Below are positions 1 through 8,825 of a stretch of DNA of 64,000 nt, piece by piece. Under the pieces are notes generated by a model. The model worked only from the letters and a program-made list of their open reading frames with translations. It searched no databases and had not been told where the DNA came from. A program made the translations under genes and the position numbers. The first letter of the stretch is position 1, and every line of letters starts with the position of its first letter. Source of the stretch: Rhodococcus rhodnii (GTDB lineage Bacteria > Actinomycetota > Actinomycetes > Mycobacteriales > Pseudonocardiaceae); assembly GCA_000720375.1 (NCBI GenBank), contig JOAA01000003.1, positions 620,001 through 684,000 of the forward strand, written 5' to 3'.

Positions 1-305
1 AGTCCCGTGGAGGCCGATCGGAGCAGCAGGCCGATCGTGTGGGTCAGCGGGTCGATCGCGACCTGCAGGTCTTCGGCGAACCAGCCGAAGCCGACCAGCA
101 CCATCAGCAGTCCGGTCCGGTTGTCCGGCTGACGCCAGTGCGCGACCGACCCCGCGATCAGGTACAGCGCTCCCACTGTGCCGGAGAACAGCGTGGTGGT
201 CGAGGTTTCGTGTCTGCCGGACGCGCTCAGCACGAGCACCATCCCGCCGAACAGCGCACCCGATACCGCGAGCGCGGCGACGAAACGCATCGACAGGGCC
301 GTCAC
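1..305 (-). CDS. Sensor histidine kinase, N-terminal part (runs off the window)
   Basis: Only the first ~101 residues are present and the frame is open to base 1. The GTG at 305 is preceded by a GAGG motif and is in frame with an ATG at 290. The visible part holds hydrophobic helices (residues ~8-25 and ~35-50) and the segment HWRQPDNRTGLLMVLVGFGW. That sequence style is typical of the membrane-input domain of actinobacterial NarL-type histidine kinases. The kinase core lies outside the window, so function rests on this N-terminal resemblance. It lies 30 bp beyond the stop of the glycoside phosphorylase-like gene on the same strand. Confidence 0.6.
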   Translation of the reverse strand, partial: MTALSMRFVAALAVSGALFGGMVLVLSASGRHETSTTTLFSGTVGALYLIAGSVAHWRQPDNRTGLLMVLVGFGWFAEDLQVAIDPLTHTIGLLLRSASTG

Positions 306-335
306 ATCCGGACCTCGCGTCAGGTTTGGTCGGCG

Positions 336-2258
336 TTACGGCACATTCGGGTGAAACGTTCCGCCAGACAGGCGATCTTGACGACCTGGTTCTACGCCGA
401 GCAACCGCAGATACGCCAGCAATGGCTGTGAGTGACTGTGCAAGTTGGCGACCGGGTACGCCTGCATCGCCACGCCCATGTCGGGCATCGCCCATGTCTC
501 ACCGGGACGGTCGCTTTCCGGCGGCAGATACGCGTCCGGTCCGGACAACGTGCCCGACCAGATGTCCGGGTACGCGGCCGAGTGCGAGTGCAGCGTCATC
601 CTTCGCCACTCGTCCCACGCCATGTCCGGGTTGTGCCGGGCGGCTGCCCAGATCAGCGTCATGTTGATCGAGAACCAGATCGCACCGGGCGTCGGCCAGC
701 GGACCCGTGCGCCCAGCGGCGATCCGGCGCGACAGGTCTGGTCGATCGTTCGCAGCAGGTCCCTGGCTTGCTCGGGTTCCGCCGCGCCGGACAGGATCGC
801 CCACGGCTGCACCTCCAGCCAGAGGTCGTCGTCACCGATCGGGCCGGTCCCGTAGGCGCGGCGGAACCAGCGGCCGTTCCACTCGTCCGCGACCCGCATC
901 CGCAGATCGTCGGCGAGCTCGCGAGCTTCGGCGGCGGTGCCAGGGTCCGCGATCTGCGCGTAGACCGGCAAGACCCATGCGGCCATGGCGGAGTTGAGCA
1001 CGGACTCGCCGTGCTCGACCATCCATTCCTTGTCCACTCCGGACTCGACGATCGCGACGTCGTTCCAGTCGGCGTTGAGAATCCGGACGTGCCCGCGTTC
1101 GCCGAGCCCGACCTGGTCGACGAAGAACCGGAACTGCCTGCGCAGGTGCTCACCCAACGGCACCGGTTCGGCCTGGTGGATCGGGTGGTACGGCACGAGT
1201 TCGGCGAGTGCCTGTGCGTCGCCGGTGGCCGAGACGTATTCGGCGCCGAGCCAGAGCGCCCAGAGATTCTGGTCGGACGGCCGGAACAGCTGCGTCCACG
1301 GCTGTTTGCGGCCATCCAGTGCGTACGGGAGATCCCCATCCGGGCTGCCCCACGCGCATGTGTTGCGTAGCACGGACAACGCGAGGTCCGGTTCAAAGTA
1401 GACCAACGGAAGCGCGTGCTGTAGTGGATCCCGGGCGGCGCCGTTGAACCCGTGCCGGAAGGAATACGCCGAGCCTTGATCCAAAGTGTGGCCACCGAGC
1501 AGGCCGTCCACGCACGCGGCTCCGGTGAGCATCGCCGCGTGCCACGGGATCTCGATTTCGGCTTCCGGTGCATAGTCCGAGCTGGCGCGCGGCAGACGCT
1601 TACGCAATCTTTGCAGGCTGTCGCCGTAGACAGCCGTGTCCACCGGGCCGTCATCGATTCCGAAGCGAAACCACACGGTTGTGGTTTCACCCGGCACAAG
1701 ATCGATGTGCCGTTGCAGGATCAGTGTCCCGTCGGCGGTTTCGACGCGAGCACCGCCGATCTCCTCAAGTACGACGACTGCCGTGGCTGACGGCGTTTCT
1801 CCCCGTGGCGGGCCGAATTCCAGGCTGACCAGGCGCTGCCGGACCTCCCACCGCTCGGTCAACGTCGGCCGGAGTGCGATCTTGCTCGTGATGTCCACCC
1901 GGATCAGCACCCACGGCGATTCGCCTTCCGGGCACAGCACTGTGCGTTCCAGCACAACGTCGTCCGCTGCCTTGGTGAGGCGTAAGAACGTCGGGCCAAA
2001 AAGGATCTTGGGCGTGGTCGTCAGACCGGAAAGGTCGCTTTCGCCGGTATGTTCGGCGATCCAGCGGCAGTCGACGTATTCATCCCATACGCCACAAAGC
2101 CCATCGCTGTCGGCCACCAGGGTGATTCGGCGATTCCCCAGGTGGACGACGTTTTTTGTGGACGGTGGATCGATCAACGGATCCCACTGTCTCGGCCCGG
2201 TCGTGTAGGCGAAAGCGGGTAGATCGTCCGCACGAGTCCATTCCCCGAACGCGCTCAC
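336..2258 (-). CDS. GH94-like glycoside phosphorylase / glycosyl hydrolase
   Basis: About 640 residues. The N-terminal half is a beta-rich super-sandwich. The C-terminal half is an (alpha/alpha)6 barrel with motifs of the cellobiose/chitobiose phosphorylase family: the segment PSDQNLWALWLGAEY, and ADWNDV, where the first Asp corresponds to the family's general acid. The family phosphorolyses beta-linked glucans such as cellobiose or cyclic glucans; the substrate here cannot be read from sequence. No signal peptide, so cytosolic. The start is uncertain: GTG 2258 is chosen because ATG 2279 would overlap the start of the divergent M28-like gene. A much longer open frame to 2642 runs antisense to that gene and is not used. 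Neither start has a clear ribosome site. Confidence 0.75.
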   Translation of the reverse strand: MSAFGEWTRADDLPAFAYTTGPRQWDPLIDPPSTKNVVHLGNRRITLVADSDGLCGVWDEYVDCRWIAEHTGESDLSGLTTTPKILFGPTFLRLTKAADDVVLERTVLCPEGESPWVLIRVDITSKIALRPTLTERWEVRQRLVSLEFGPPRGETPSATAVVVLEEIGGARVETADGTLILQRHIDLVPGETTTVWFRFGIDDGPVDTAVYGDSLQRLRKRLPRASSDYAPEAEIEIPWHAAMLTGAACVDGLLGGHTLDQGSAYSFRHGFNGAARDPLQHALPLVYFEPDLALSVLRNTCAWGSPDGDLPYALDGRKQPWTQLFRPSDQNLWALWLGAEYVSATGDAQALAELVPYHPIHQAEPVPLGEHLRRQFRFFVDQVGLGERGHVRILNADWNDVAIVESGVDKEWMVEHGESVLNSAMAAWVLPVYAQIADPGTAAEARELADDLRMRVADEWNGRWFRRAYGTGPIGDDDLWLEVQPWAILSGAAEPEQARDLLRTIDQTCRAGSPLGARVRWPTPGAIWFSINMTLIWAAARHNPDMAWDEWRRMTLHSHSAAYPDIWSGTLSGPDAYLPPESDRPGETWAMPDMGVAMQAYPVANLHSHSQPLLAYLRLLGVEPGRQDRLSGGTFHPNVP

Positions 2259-2277
2259 ACTGCCAGCATTGCAGTTC

Positions 2278-3744
2278 ATGCGAGCAACTGTCTGCGCCCT
2301 TGTGGCCGTTCTGCTCACGCACACCGTCACGGCCGCCGCCAACGCCGCCCCGGAACCCGGCTGCGCGACCGTGATCGATTCGACCGCGTTCACATCGGAG
2401 GCCGAGTTGCGGCAGATGAACGCGACCATCGCGGGCTTCGGCCTGCGCACCACGGCGAGCCCCGCGCACCGGCGGCTGGTCGACTGGCTCGAGCGCGAGG
2501 TCCAGCGAATGCCCGGGATCAAGACCCGGTCGCAGACGTCGAAGATCCGCCGCTGGCTGCCGGTCACCGGTGATCTGGCGTCAACCGGGCTTCTTTTCGT
2601 TGGCCATGAACGGATTCTCCTCGCCGGCGCGATCCCGTACACCGCGCCGACCCTGTCCAGCTCCGGCGAACTGGTCTACCTCACGGATCCGATCACCGCG
2701 GCGAACGCCCGCGGCAAGGTCGTCATCCGCGACTTCCCGGCCGTGGACCGAGGTTATCTCGCCGAGGCGGCGCTGAACAAGGACCTGATCGACGCCGGGC
2801 TGGCCGGGGCGGCGGGTCTGATCATCGCCTTCGACTTCCCGCGCGAACAGGTCCGCGGCTACTACGACCCGCACACCGGCACGCATTACCGCGTCCCTGG
2901 GGTCTTCGTCGGCGGTGCGGAAGCCCAGCAGCTCAAGCAAGCGGTTGGTCGTCGAGCACACCTGGCGATCCTGGCGATCCAGAACCAGGCCACCACTAGG
3001 TCGGTGATCGCGACCCTGCCGGGACAGAGCAAGGAAAAGATCGTCTTCGACGCCAACACCGACGGCAACACATGGGTTCAGGAGAACGCCAACGCGGCGT
3101 TGCTGGCACTGGCCAAGTACTTCGCGCACCAGCCACTGCACTGCCGTCCGCGGACGATCGAGTTCGTCTTCGCCACCGGGCATCTCCACCGTCCAGCCGA
3201 GGGAACGGAGTTGTACGCCCGCAAGCTCGACGCGGAATACGACGACGGAACCGTGGCTTTCGCGTTCGCCCTTGAGCATCTCGGCACGCGTGAGTACGTC
3301 CGTGTCGGCCAGGAACTCCAGCCGTCGGGCCTGAGCGAGGTCTTCGGCTGGTTCGCCGGAAGCCCTGTGCTGTCGGCCGCGGCCCAGAACGCGATCGCGC
3401 GGCACGGCCTGGACCGGGTGTTCGTGTTGCCAGGCATCGACTTGCCGGTGCCCGGCCGCGTACCGCCGCAGTGCTCGTTCGGCGGCCTCGGCACGCATTT
3501 CCATAGCCACCTGATCCCCAGCATGGCGATGATCTCCGGGCCGTGGTCGCTGTGGGCGCCGTCCTTCGGCTCGCAGGCGATCGACTTCGCCCGCATGCGC
3601 GCCCAGACCCTCGCCGCCGGTGACACCGTCCTCGCGCTGGCCGGCGTGCCACGCGCCGAGATCGCCGGTCCCTACCTCGCCTATCGCCAGGCACGCGCAG
3701 CCGGTGCGCCCACGTGCTCACACGAACTGCCGCCCGAGGATTGA
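2278..3744 (+). CDS. Secreted M28/PA-domain peptidase-like protein
   Basis: 488 residues with a clear signal peptide (MRATVCALVAVLL... cut after ~ANA). Residues ~100-235 resemble a protease-associated (PA) domain. The C-terminal part resembles an M28 aminopeptidase fold: FDANTDGNTWVQENANAALL sits where family members carry a metal-binding Asp and a DN-rich loop, and FVFATGHLH follows. The canonical HxD zinc ligand pair and the EE pair are not recognisable, so activity as a zinc peptidase is doubtful. The start ATG 2278 lies about 20 bp from the start of the divergent GH94-like gene and has no Shine-Dalgarno, suggesting leaderless transcription. An in-frame TTG at 2269 is also possible. Confidence 0.7.
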   Translation: MRATVCALVAVLLTHTVTAAANAAPEPGCATVIDSTAFTSEAELRQMNATIAGFGLRTTASPAHRRLVDWLEREVQRMPGIKTRSQTSKIRRWLPVTGDLASTGLLFVGHERILLAGAIPYTAPTLSSSGELVYLTDPITAANARGKVVIRDFPAVDRGYLAEAALNKDLIDAGLAGAAGLIIAFDFPREQVRGYYDPHTGTHYRVPGVFVGGAEAQQLKQAVGRRAHLAILAIQNQATTRSVIATLPGQSKEKIVFDANTDGNTWVQENANAALLALAKYFAHQPLHCRPRTIEFVFATGHLHRPAEGTELYARKLDAEYDDGTVAFAFALEHLGTREYVRVGQELQPSGLSEVFGWFAGSPVLSAAAQNAIARHGLDRVFVLPGIDLPVPGRVPPQCSFGGLGTHFHSHLIPSMAMISGPWSLWAPSFGSQAIDFARMRAQTLAAGDTVLALAGVPRAEIAGPYLAYRQARAAGAPTCSHELPPED

Positions 3745-3754
3745 CAAAGAAAGT

Positions 3755-3799
3755 TTTTACGTTCAAGCTGGTCTTATCATGAAAGAGGTGTTTTACATT
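3755..3799 (+). promoter_or_regulatory. Direct repeat TTTTACRTT around the ArsR-type start
   Basis: TTTTACGTT (3755-3763) and TTTTACATT (3791-3799) flank the start codon of the ArsR-like gene, 36 bp apart, in an unusually AT-rich patch. A TTGACA hexamer lies at 3741-3746. This is a plausible autoregulatory operator/promoter region. No protein-binding evidence is available. Confidence 0.3.
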
Positions 3800-4324
3800 G
3801 ACCGGTTCGAGCAGGCCGACGCCCTGCTCAAACCGCAGCGCGTCGAAGTGCTCCGGCAGCTGGCTGTCCCGAAGTCGTGCACGGAGGTCGGCAGCGTGCT
3901 GGGGCAGTCGCCGCAGCGGGTGTACTACCACGTGAAGAAGCTGGTGGACGCCGGCCTGGTGACCCTGGTCAGTGAACGCCGGGTGCGTGGCATCCAGGAA
4001 GGCGTGTACCAGGCGAGCGCACAGTCGTATTGGCTGTCGCCGCAACTGGTGGGCACGGTCGGAACCAGGAAGGTGCAGGACGAGCTGAGCCTGGGGTACC
4101 TGCTGAACCTCGTCGAGGAAGTCCACGACGACCTGGCCAGGATCGATGGCGGCCCGACACTGGGGGTGTCGGGAGAAATCCGCCTGCCGCAAGGGAATCG
4201 AAAGGCCTTCCTGGACGACCTACGCACGACATTGCAGGAGCTGTTCGCCCGCCACGGCGGTGCCGAGGGCGAAGCCTTCCGTCTGGCCGTGGCCTGCTAT
4301 CCCAAGGAGACAGCCGATGACTGA
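3779..4324 (+). CDS. ArsR-like winged-helix transcriptional regulator
   Basis: 181 residues. Residues ~10-75 form a winged helix-turn-helix (LLKPQRVEVLRQLAVPKSCT, then GQSPQRVYYHVKKLVDAGLV), the arrangement of ArsR/HTH_20 regulators. The C-terminal ~100 residues are alpha-rich and probably bind an effector or dimerise. ATG 3779 is chosen because it opens directly on the domain; the frame upstream is antisense-like readthrough. Its last 8 bases overlap the next gene, so the two are translationally coupled. ArsR-SRPBCC pairs are common in actinobacteria, usually with the regulator controlling the pair. Metal-binding cysteines typical of metal sensors are absent. Confidence 0.85.
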   Translation: MKEVFYIDRFEQADALLKPQRVEVLRQLAVPKSCTEVGSVLGQSPQRVYYHVKKLVDAGLVTLVSERRVRGIQEGVYQASAQSYWLSPQLVGTVGTRKVQDELSLGYLLNLVEEVHDDLARIDGGPTLGVSGEIRLPQGNRKAFLDDLRTTLQELFARHGGAEGEAFRLAVACYPKETADD

Positions 4325-5183
4325 CACACTCGCGCTCGAAGCGCACCTGTCCAAGCCACCAGCCGAGGTCTACGAAGCACTGACCTCCTCCGCCGCGCTC
4401 CAAGTCTGGCTGGCGGAGTACGCGGAAGTCTCGTTGCCGGACAAGCAATACACGTTCTGGGGCAAGTACACCCCGCAGGGATCCAAAGCGGCACAGCAAC
4501 TCCTGGCCGTATCGGATGATTCGTTGAGCTTCTCGTGGATCCTCGACAACGAGGAAACCACGGTCACCTACTCGCTCACTCCGTCGCCAACCGGCACAGT
4601 CCTGCGCGTGGAGCAGACAAACCTGCCCACACTGGAAGAACTGATGAACCCGCCGGGCAGGCGTGACGGCAGGCATTCCATGCACACCTTCTGGGGCCTG
4701 GCGTTGGCGAACCTGGCGGAGTACCTCGACGGCAGGCCACAAACGCCGAAGGCAGACTTCAGCCTGGATCGGTCGCCGGAGATCAGGGTCTCGCTGACGA
4801 TCGCGGCACCGGTGGAAGAGGTGTTCGCGAGCCTGATCGACGCGGCGGCGATCAAGAAGTGGTTCGGCTGGGAAGCGGCGGTAGAACCACGAGTCGGCGG
4901 CACGATGGGGCTGGGCGTCGACGGCAAGATCTTCGAGTTCGAGCCGAACAAGAAACTCGTCTACGGCGATGACGAAGGCTCGGTGGTCCATTGGGAACTT
5001 GAAGGTTCGGAAGGGAAAACGCACCTGACATTCGTCCAGAGTGGATACTCGGACGATGAGCTGGACAATGCGGCACAACACGAGGCCGGATGGCTCGGCG
5101 GCCTCGCGGAACTCAGGCGAATGCACGAACTCGGCTCAGACTGGACGCCGCTGACCACCGAACTGCCCGAAAACGAAGCCTAG
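4317..5183 (+). CDS. Tandem SRPBCC (AHSA1-like) domain protein
   Basis: 288 residues with two START/SRPBCC-type repeats. The first spans ~5-140 (LEAHLSKPPAEVYEALTSS). The second spans ~155-280 (SLTIAAPVEEVFASLIDAAA, then FGWEAAVEPRVGGTMGLG). Such domains bind hydrophobic small ligands or act as Hsp90 co-chaperone-like modules; no ligand can be assigned. The start ATG lies within the last codons of the ArsR-like regulator, and the ATG-to-TGA overlap is 8 bp. No signal peptide. The pairing with an ArsR-type regulator suggests a small stress- or ligand-responsive operon. Confidence 0.85.
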   Translation: MTDTLALEAHLSKPPAEVYEALTSSAALQVWLAEYAEVSLPDKQYTFWGKYTPQGSKAAQQLLAVSDDSLSFSWILDNEETTVTYSLTPSPTGTVLRVEQTNLPTLEELMNPPGRRDGRHSMHTFWGLALANLAEYLDGRPQTPKADFSLDRSPEIRVSLTIAAPVEEVFASLIDAAAIKKWFGWEAAVEPRVGGTMGLGVDGKIFEFEPNKKLVYGDDEGSVVHWELEGSEGKTHLTFVQSGYSDDELDNAAQHEAGWLGGLAELRRMHELGSDWTPLTTELPENEA

Positions 5184-5223
5184 AGCCTCAGGGGTTCGAG
5201 CCACAGTGGTTCCCGAACGCCGT

Positions 5224-5868
5224 TCACGCCAAGTTCTGTGGCACTAGGCCAGCCTGGGTTGCCAGCACCGCCAGCCTGATCCGATTAGGACATCCCGTCT
5301 TGTCCAGCAGGCTGGCGATGTGCGTCTTCACGGTTGTCACACCGACGTGCAACTGTGCGGCGATCTCCCCGTTCGTCAGCCCCGCTCCAACCAGCCCCAA
5401 CACCTCCCGTTCCCGAGCGGTCACTCCCGGAAGCGCGGGTGATGACGTCTTGGCCAGCGCCCGCGAAACGAGCTTGCGCATGACCGTCGGACTGAACGGA
5501 CTATCCCCCGCCGAAGCCCGGCGAATCCCGGCGATCAAGTCGTCCGGCTCCGCATCCTTCACCAGAAATCCGCAAGCCCCCGCAGCCAATGCCGGATACA
5601 AGTGATCGTCATCGTCGAACGTCGTCAAAGCGACCACCCGAACGGCCGGCCGCGCGGCCAGAATCCGCTCGGTGGCGACGATCCCGTCCACACCGGGCAT
5701 CCGGATGTCCATCAGGATCACGTCAGGATGCACCCGCTCGGCCAAGCGCACGGCCTCCTGACCATTCCCGGCCTCACCGACGACCGAAATGTCCGCGGCA
5801 GAGGAACACAGCATCCGCAACCCAGCGCGGACAAGCCGCTGATCGTCCACCAGCAACACCCGGATCAC
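5224..5868 (-). CDS. NarL/LuxR-family response regulator
   Basis: 214 residues. The receiver domain (1-120) has acidic residues D8/D9, phospho-acceptor D54 in ILMDIRMPG, and the T/K positions (ALTTFDD, LVKDAEP). The C-terminal LuxR helix-turn-helix (~148-205) reads LTNGEIAAQLHVGVTTVKTH. The GTG start at 5868 overlaps the stop of the upstream histidine kinase by 4 bp (GTGA), which decides the start. Together they form a two-component pair of the NarL type; the regulon is unknown. Confidence 0.93.
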   Translation of the reverse strand: MIRVLLVDDQRLVRAGLRMLCSSAADISVVGEAGNGQEAVRLAERVHPDVILMDIRMPGVDGIVATERILAARPAVRVVALTTFDDDDHLYPALAAGACGFLVKDAEPDDLIAGIRRASAGDSPFSPTVMRKLVSRALAKTSSPALPGVTAREREVLGLVGAGLTNGEIAAQLHVGVTTVKTHIASLLDKTGCPNRIRLAVLATQAGLVPQNLA

Positions 5869-6917
5869 GACGCCACCGGCAAAACCGCCAGCAGGCGCCA
5901 CCCTTGGCCGTGGGCGCCCGCCTCCAAAGTGCCGCCGAGCATCTCGACTCGCTCGCGCAAGCCGATCAGCCCATGTCCCGAACCACTGTCAGCCATCCGG
6001 AAATCCCCGCCGTCGTCACGAATCTCCAGCCGTACGGCGTCCGCGGACACCGACGTGGAGAACTGGGTCCGAGCCGAACTCCCCGCGTGTTTGGCGACAT
6101 TGGCCAAACCCTCTTGGGTCAACCGCAAAACCGTCAGCCCACGGGTGGCATCCAACCGCGCCAAAGCCGGATCGACCGTCGCGTCCACCCGCAGCCCCAC
6201 CTTGCGGGCACGAGCGACCGCGGCCGCAACGGCGGCAGGCAACGAGTCCGGCTCGACGAAACTTTGGCTCGGATCGCGCAACACCGTGACCAGTTGCCGG
6301 AGATCGGCCAGTGCGGCGACCCCGGTCTCGTGAACGTCATCCAGCACCGCACGCACCCGCTCGTCCTCCGGCGCCAACACCTGTCGCGCCACCTTCACCC
6401 GCAGCACGATCGAGGACACATGGTGTGCGACCAGGTCGTGCAACTCCCGCGCCACCGAAGTACGAACCTCGACCTGAGTCAACCGCCGCACAGAACGCAC
6501 ATACGTACCAAGCAGAATCGGCCCGCCGATTGCCATCACGGCCCGGAACACCAACCCAGCAACGTCATCCGGCCGGTAGAGCGCGTACACAGCCGTCATC
6601 ACCGCGGCCGCAACGGCCAAAGGCCAGCCGGAGCGACGCATCGCCAGCTCGAACAGTGCGATCCCAGCCAACACCTTCAACGCCAGATGACTGGCGTCCG
6701 GAGCCACAGCGAGTAGGCCGGCCTGAGCGACCACGACAGCCAGCGGCCAGCGGGGACCGGCGGCCATCGCCAGGACGGCCCCGCCGACGAGCACGACATC
6801 GAGCGCGGTCGGTGATGCCAGGACCAGGAAGTAGCTGACCGCGACGGCCACTAGGACGAGCAGCCGCAAGGGAACCGCGCGTCGATCGAAGAGCTGGTCA
6901 AGCCATCCGGGCAGCAC
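5865..6917 (-). CDS. NarL-type sensor histidine kinase
   Basis: About 350 residues. Five to six hydrophobic helices lie in the first ~150 residues. These are followed by the HisKA_3 dimerisation motif ARELHDLVAHHVSS, with His as the phosphorylation site, and a HATPase domain (LTQEGLANVAKHAG, IRDDGGDF, GHGLIGLRERV). This is the standard architecture of actinobacterial kinases partnered with NarL regulators, and the partner gene overlaps by 4 bp. The GTG at 6917 is the most reasonable start, but the ribosome site is weak, and an in-frame TTG ~40 bp upstream is possible. The much longer open frame upstream is antisense to the SDR gene. Confidence 0.88.
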   Translation of the reverse strand: MLPGWLDQLFDRRAVPLRLLVLVAVAVSYFLVLASPTALDVVLVGGAVLAMAAGPRWPLAVVVAQAGLLAVAPDASHLALKVLAGIALFELAMRRSGWPLAVAAAVMTAVYALYRPDDVAGLVFRAVMAIGGPILLGTYVRSVRRLTQVEVRTSVARELHDLVAHHVSSIVLRVKVARQVLAPEDERVRAVLDDVHETGVAALADLRQLVTVLRDPSQSFVEPDSLPAAVAAAVARARKVGLRVDATVDPALARLDATRGLTVLRLTQEGLANVAKHAGSSARTQFSTSVSADAVRLEIRDDGGDFRMADSGSGHGLIGLRERVEMLGGTLEAGAHGQGWRLLAVLPVAS

Positions 6918-7043
6918 GAAGGCACGGTAGCCAACCGAACCTGAGAACTCCCCCAACTGGCCGCAACCGCGGCCACTGGGCTGATCCGCGAAGCCCTCCG
7001 CAACGGCCACGCTGGATTCCAGACCACACGGGAGGGATCGAGG

Positions 7044-7943
7044 ATGAACAGGCGCACTCTGCTGGCAGCCGCGGCAGGCGGGACGACGGCCGCCGTGCTG
7101 TCCGGGGCACCCGCCGCGGCCGCGGCGCAAAAGCGTCGTTTTCACGGCAAAGTCGTGGCCATCACCGGAGCGACGTCCGGTATCGGCAAGGCCACCGCCA
7201 TCGCCTTCGCCGCCCAGGGCGCGAAAGTCGGTTTCTGCGGCCGAAGGGCCCAGCTGGGCGCCGAGGTGGCCGCCCAGATCCGGAAGGCCGGCGGCGAGGC
7301 CGTGTACATCCAGGCCGACGTCCGGCACGAGGACCAGGTGAAATCGTTCGTCGACCAGGTCGTCTCGAAGTACGGGCGGCTCGACATCGCGTTCAACAAC
7401 GCGGGGATCCGGGGGCCTGGGCTGCCGCACGAGGTCAAGCTCGCCGACTGGGACGACGTGATGAACACCAACGTCCGGGGCGTGTTCCTGGCGATCAAAC
7501 ACCAGGTGCCGCACATGCTCAGGACCAACGGCGGTGTGATCGTCTGCACGTCGTCCGCCTCCGCCGAGCGGGCCCGGCCCGACGGCGCGGCGTACTCGGC
7601 GAGCAAGGCCGGGATCAACGGCATGATCAAGGCGGTGGCGCTTGCGTACGGCACACAGGGAATCCGCGTCAACGCGATCATGCCGGGCACGACGGACACC
7701 CCGTTCGCCCGTCCGCCCGGCATTCCCGACCCGGATTGGGAGGCGTTCAAGAAGCTGTGGGGCCCGCTGAACGTCAGCGGGATGGAACGGATGGCCACCG
7801 CCGACGAGATCGCCGCCGCCGTCCTTGGCCTGGCGTCCGATGACTTCCGGTTCATGACCGGCATCGGCGTGCAGGTGGACGGCGGCGACTCGGCAGGCCG
7901 CAAGATGGTCATGCCGCAACTGCCTGTCACACGAACAGGATGA
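7044..7943 (+). CDS. Short-chain dehydrogenase with twin-arginine leader
   Basis: 299 residues. Residues 1-30 are MNRRTLLAAAAGG... ending in an Ala-rich stretch: a twin-arginine pair, a hydrophobic core and an AxA-type cleavage region. A complete classical SDR follows: TGATSGIGKA cofactor motif, NNAGIRGPG, catalytic Ser in CTSSAS and YSASKAG (Tyr/Lys). The C-terminal GIGVQVDGG is usual for SDRs. The start has a strong GGAGGGATCGAGG ribosome site. An exported SDR would need to be folded with its nucleotide and moved by Tat, which is uncommon. Alternatively the leader is vestigial. Its last 17 bp overlap the convergent membrane-protein gene. Confidence 0.85.
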   Translation: MNRRTLLAAAAGGTTAAVLSGAPAAAAAQKRRFHGKVVAITGATSGIGKATAIAFAAQGAKVGFCGRRAQLGAEVAAQIRKAGGEAVYIQADVRHEDQVKSFVDQVVSKYGRLDIAFNNAGIRGPGLPHEVKLADWDDVMNTNVRGVFLAIKHQVPHMLRTNGGVIVCTSSASAERARPDGAAYSASKAGINGMIKAVALAYGTQGIRVNAIMPGTTDTPFARPPGIPDPDWEAFKKLWGPLNVSGMERMATADEIAAAVLGLASDDFRFMTGIGVQVDGGDSAGRKMVMPQLPVTRTG

Positions 7944-8727
7944 TGGTGACGCCGATGACGACGTCCACCACGCCACACCACTCGGAGAACCCGCGCGGCA
8001 CGACCTTGTCGTAGCGGTGGTGGAAGTAGTCCCAGACCCCGTGGGCCAGCCAGCCCACGCTGATCAGGTACTTCGCGACCTCCTCGGGCACCGACAGCGC
8101 GACACCGACCAGCACCAGGTAAGCGGCGAATCCGGCGAGTTGCAGTGGCAGCATGCCGGGTTCGCGCAAACGCTTGCGGAACGCGCCGATCACCAGGTAC
8201 GCGGTGGGCAGGATCATCATCACGACGGCCGGTGGGTACATCGGCGTGACCCAGTTGTCGATCGTCACGACCAGTGCCAGCCACGTCGGCCACCGGTCCT
8301 TCAGGAAGGTCACGACCTTGCCCGAAGTGGACGGCTGCCGTTGGTGCTGGTGGTGCACGGTGTATTCGGTGCGGCGCAGCAGCATCGCGATGAGCATCGC
8401 GGGCAGCATCAGCACGTGTCCGCCGATCATCAGCCCTTCGGCCGAAAGCACTCCCAGCCAATACGGACCGAGTAACAACAGGAACGGCACGTACATCGCC
8501 GCGCCCATCTCCGCGATCGGCCGCCAGCCGTGGCCACGGACTCGCATCCAGATCCCCATGCCCAGGGTCATGTTCGTGGCCATCACGATCGCTTCGACGT
8601 CGGGCCGTGCCATCGCGGACCACCATGTCCACAGCGGGGCGAACAGCAGCATCCCCGCCACCATCGCGACGACCATTTCCACGTAATGCCGGGCGAACCG
8701 CCCGTTGAGAGTCACTGTGTTCGTCAT
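7927..8727 (-). CDS. Polytopic membrane protein of unknown function
   Basis: About 266 residues with roughly eight hydrophobic segments, for example VEMVVAMVAGMLLFAPLW, MYVPFLLLLGPYW, GHVLMLPAMLIAMLL and VVDVVIGVTIILFV. A His-rich cytoplasmic or periplasmic loop (TVHHQHQRQPS) sits in the middle and WDYFHHRYDK lies near the C-terminus. I do not recognise the family. ATG 8727 was chosen; upstream in-frame GTG codons lack a better ribosome site. It overlaps the SDR gene tail to tail by 17 bp. Confidence 0.65.
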   Translation of the reverse strand: MTNTVTLNGRFARHYVEMVVAMVAGMLLFAPLWTWWSAMARPDVEAIVMATNMTLGMGIWMRVRGHGWRPIAEMGAAMYVPFLLLLGPYWLGVLSAEGLMIGGHVLMLPAMLIAMLLRRTEYTVHHQHQRQPSTSGKVVTFLKDRWPTWLALVVTIDNWVTPMYPPAVVMMILPTAYLVIGAFRKRLREPGMLPLQLAGFAAYLVLVGVALSVPEEVAKYLISVGWLAHGVWDYFHHRYDKVVPRGFSEWCGVVDVVIGVTIILFV

Positions 8728-8825
8728 GTACTTCAGCGTGCTGCCGCCCGCGCGCAACACGTACCCGCGCGATGTCATCAGCCGGCCATGCGAATCGCAC
8801 ACCTCGGGCATGCATACTGCTGGGC

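Noticed and set aside
2259..2642. N-terminal extension of the GH94-like gene
   Set aside because: It runs antisense to the M28-like gene's signal peptide and PA region and has no family similarity.
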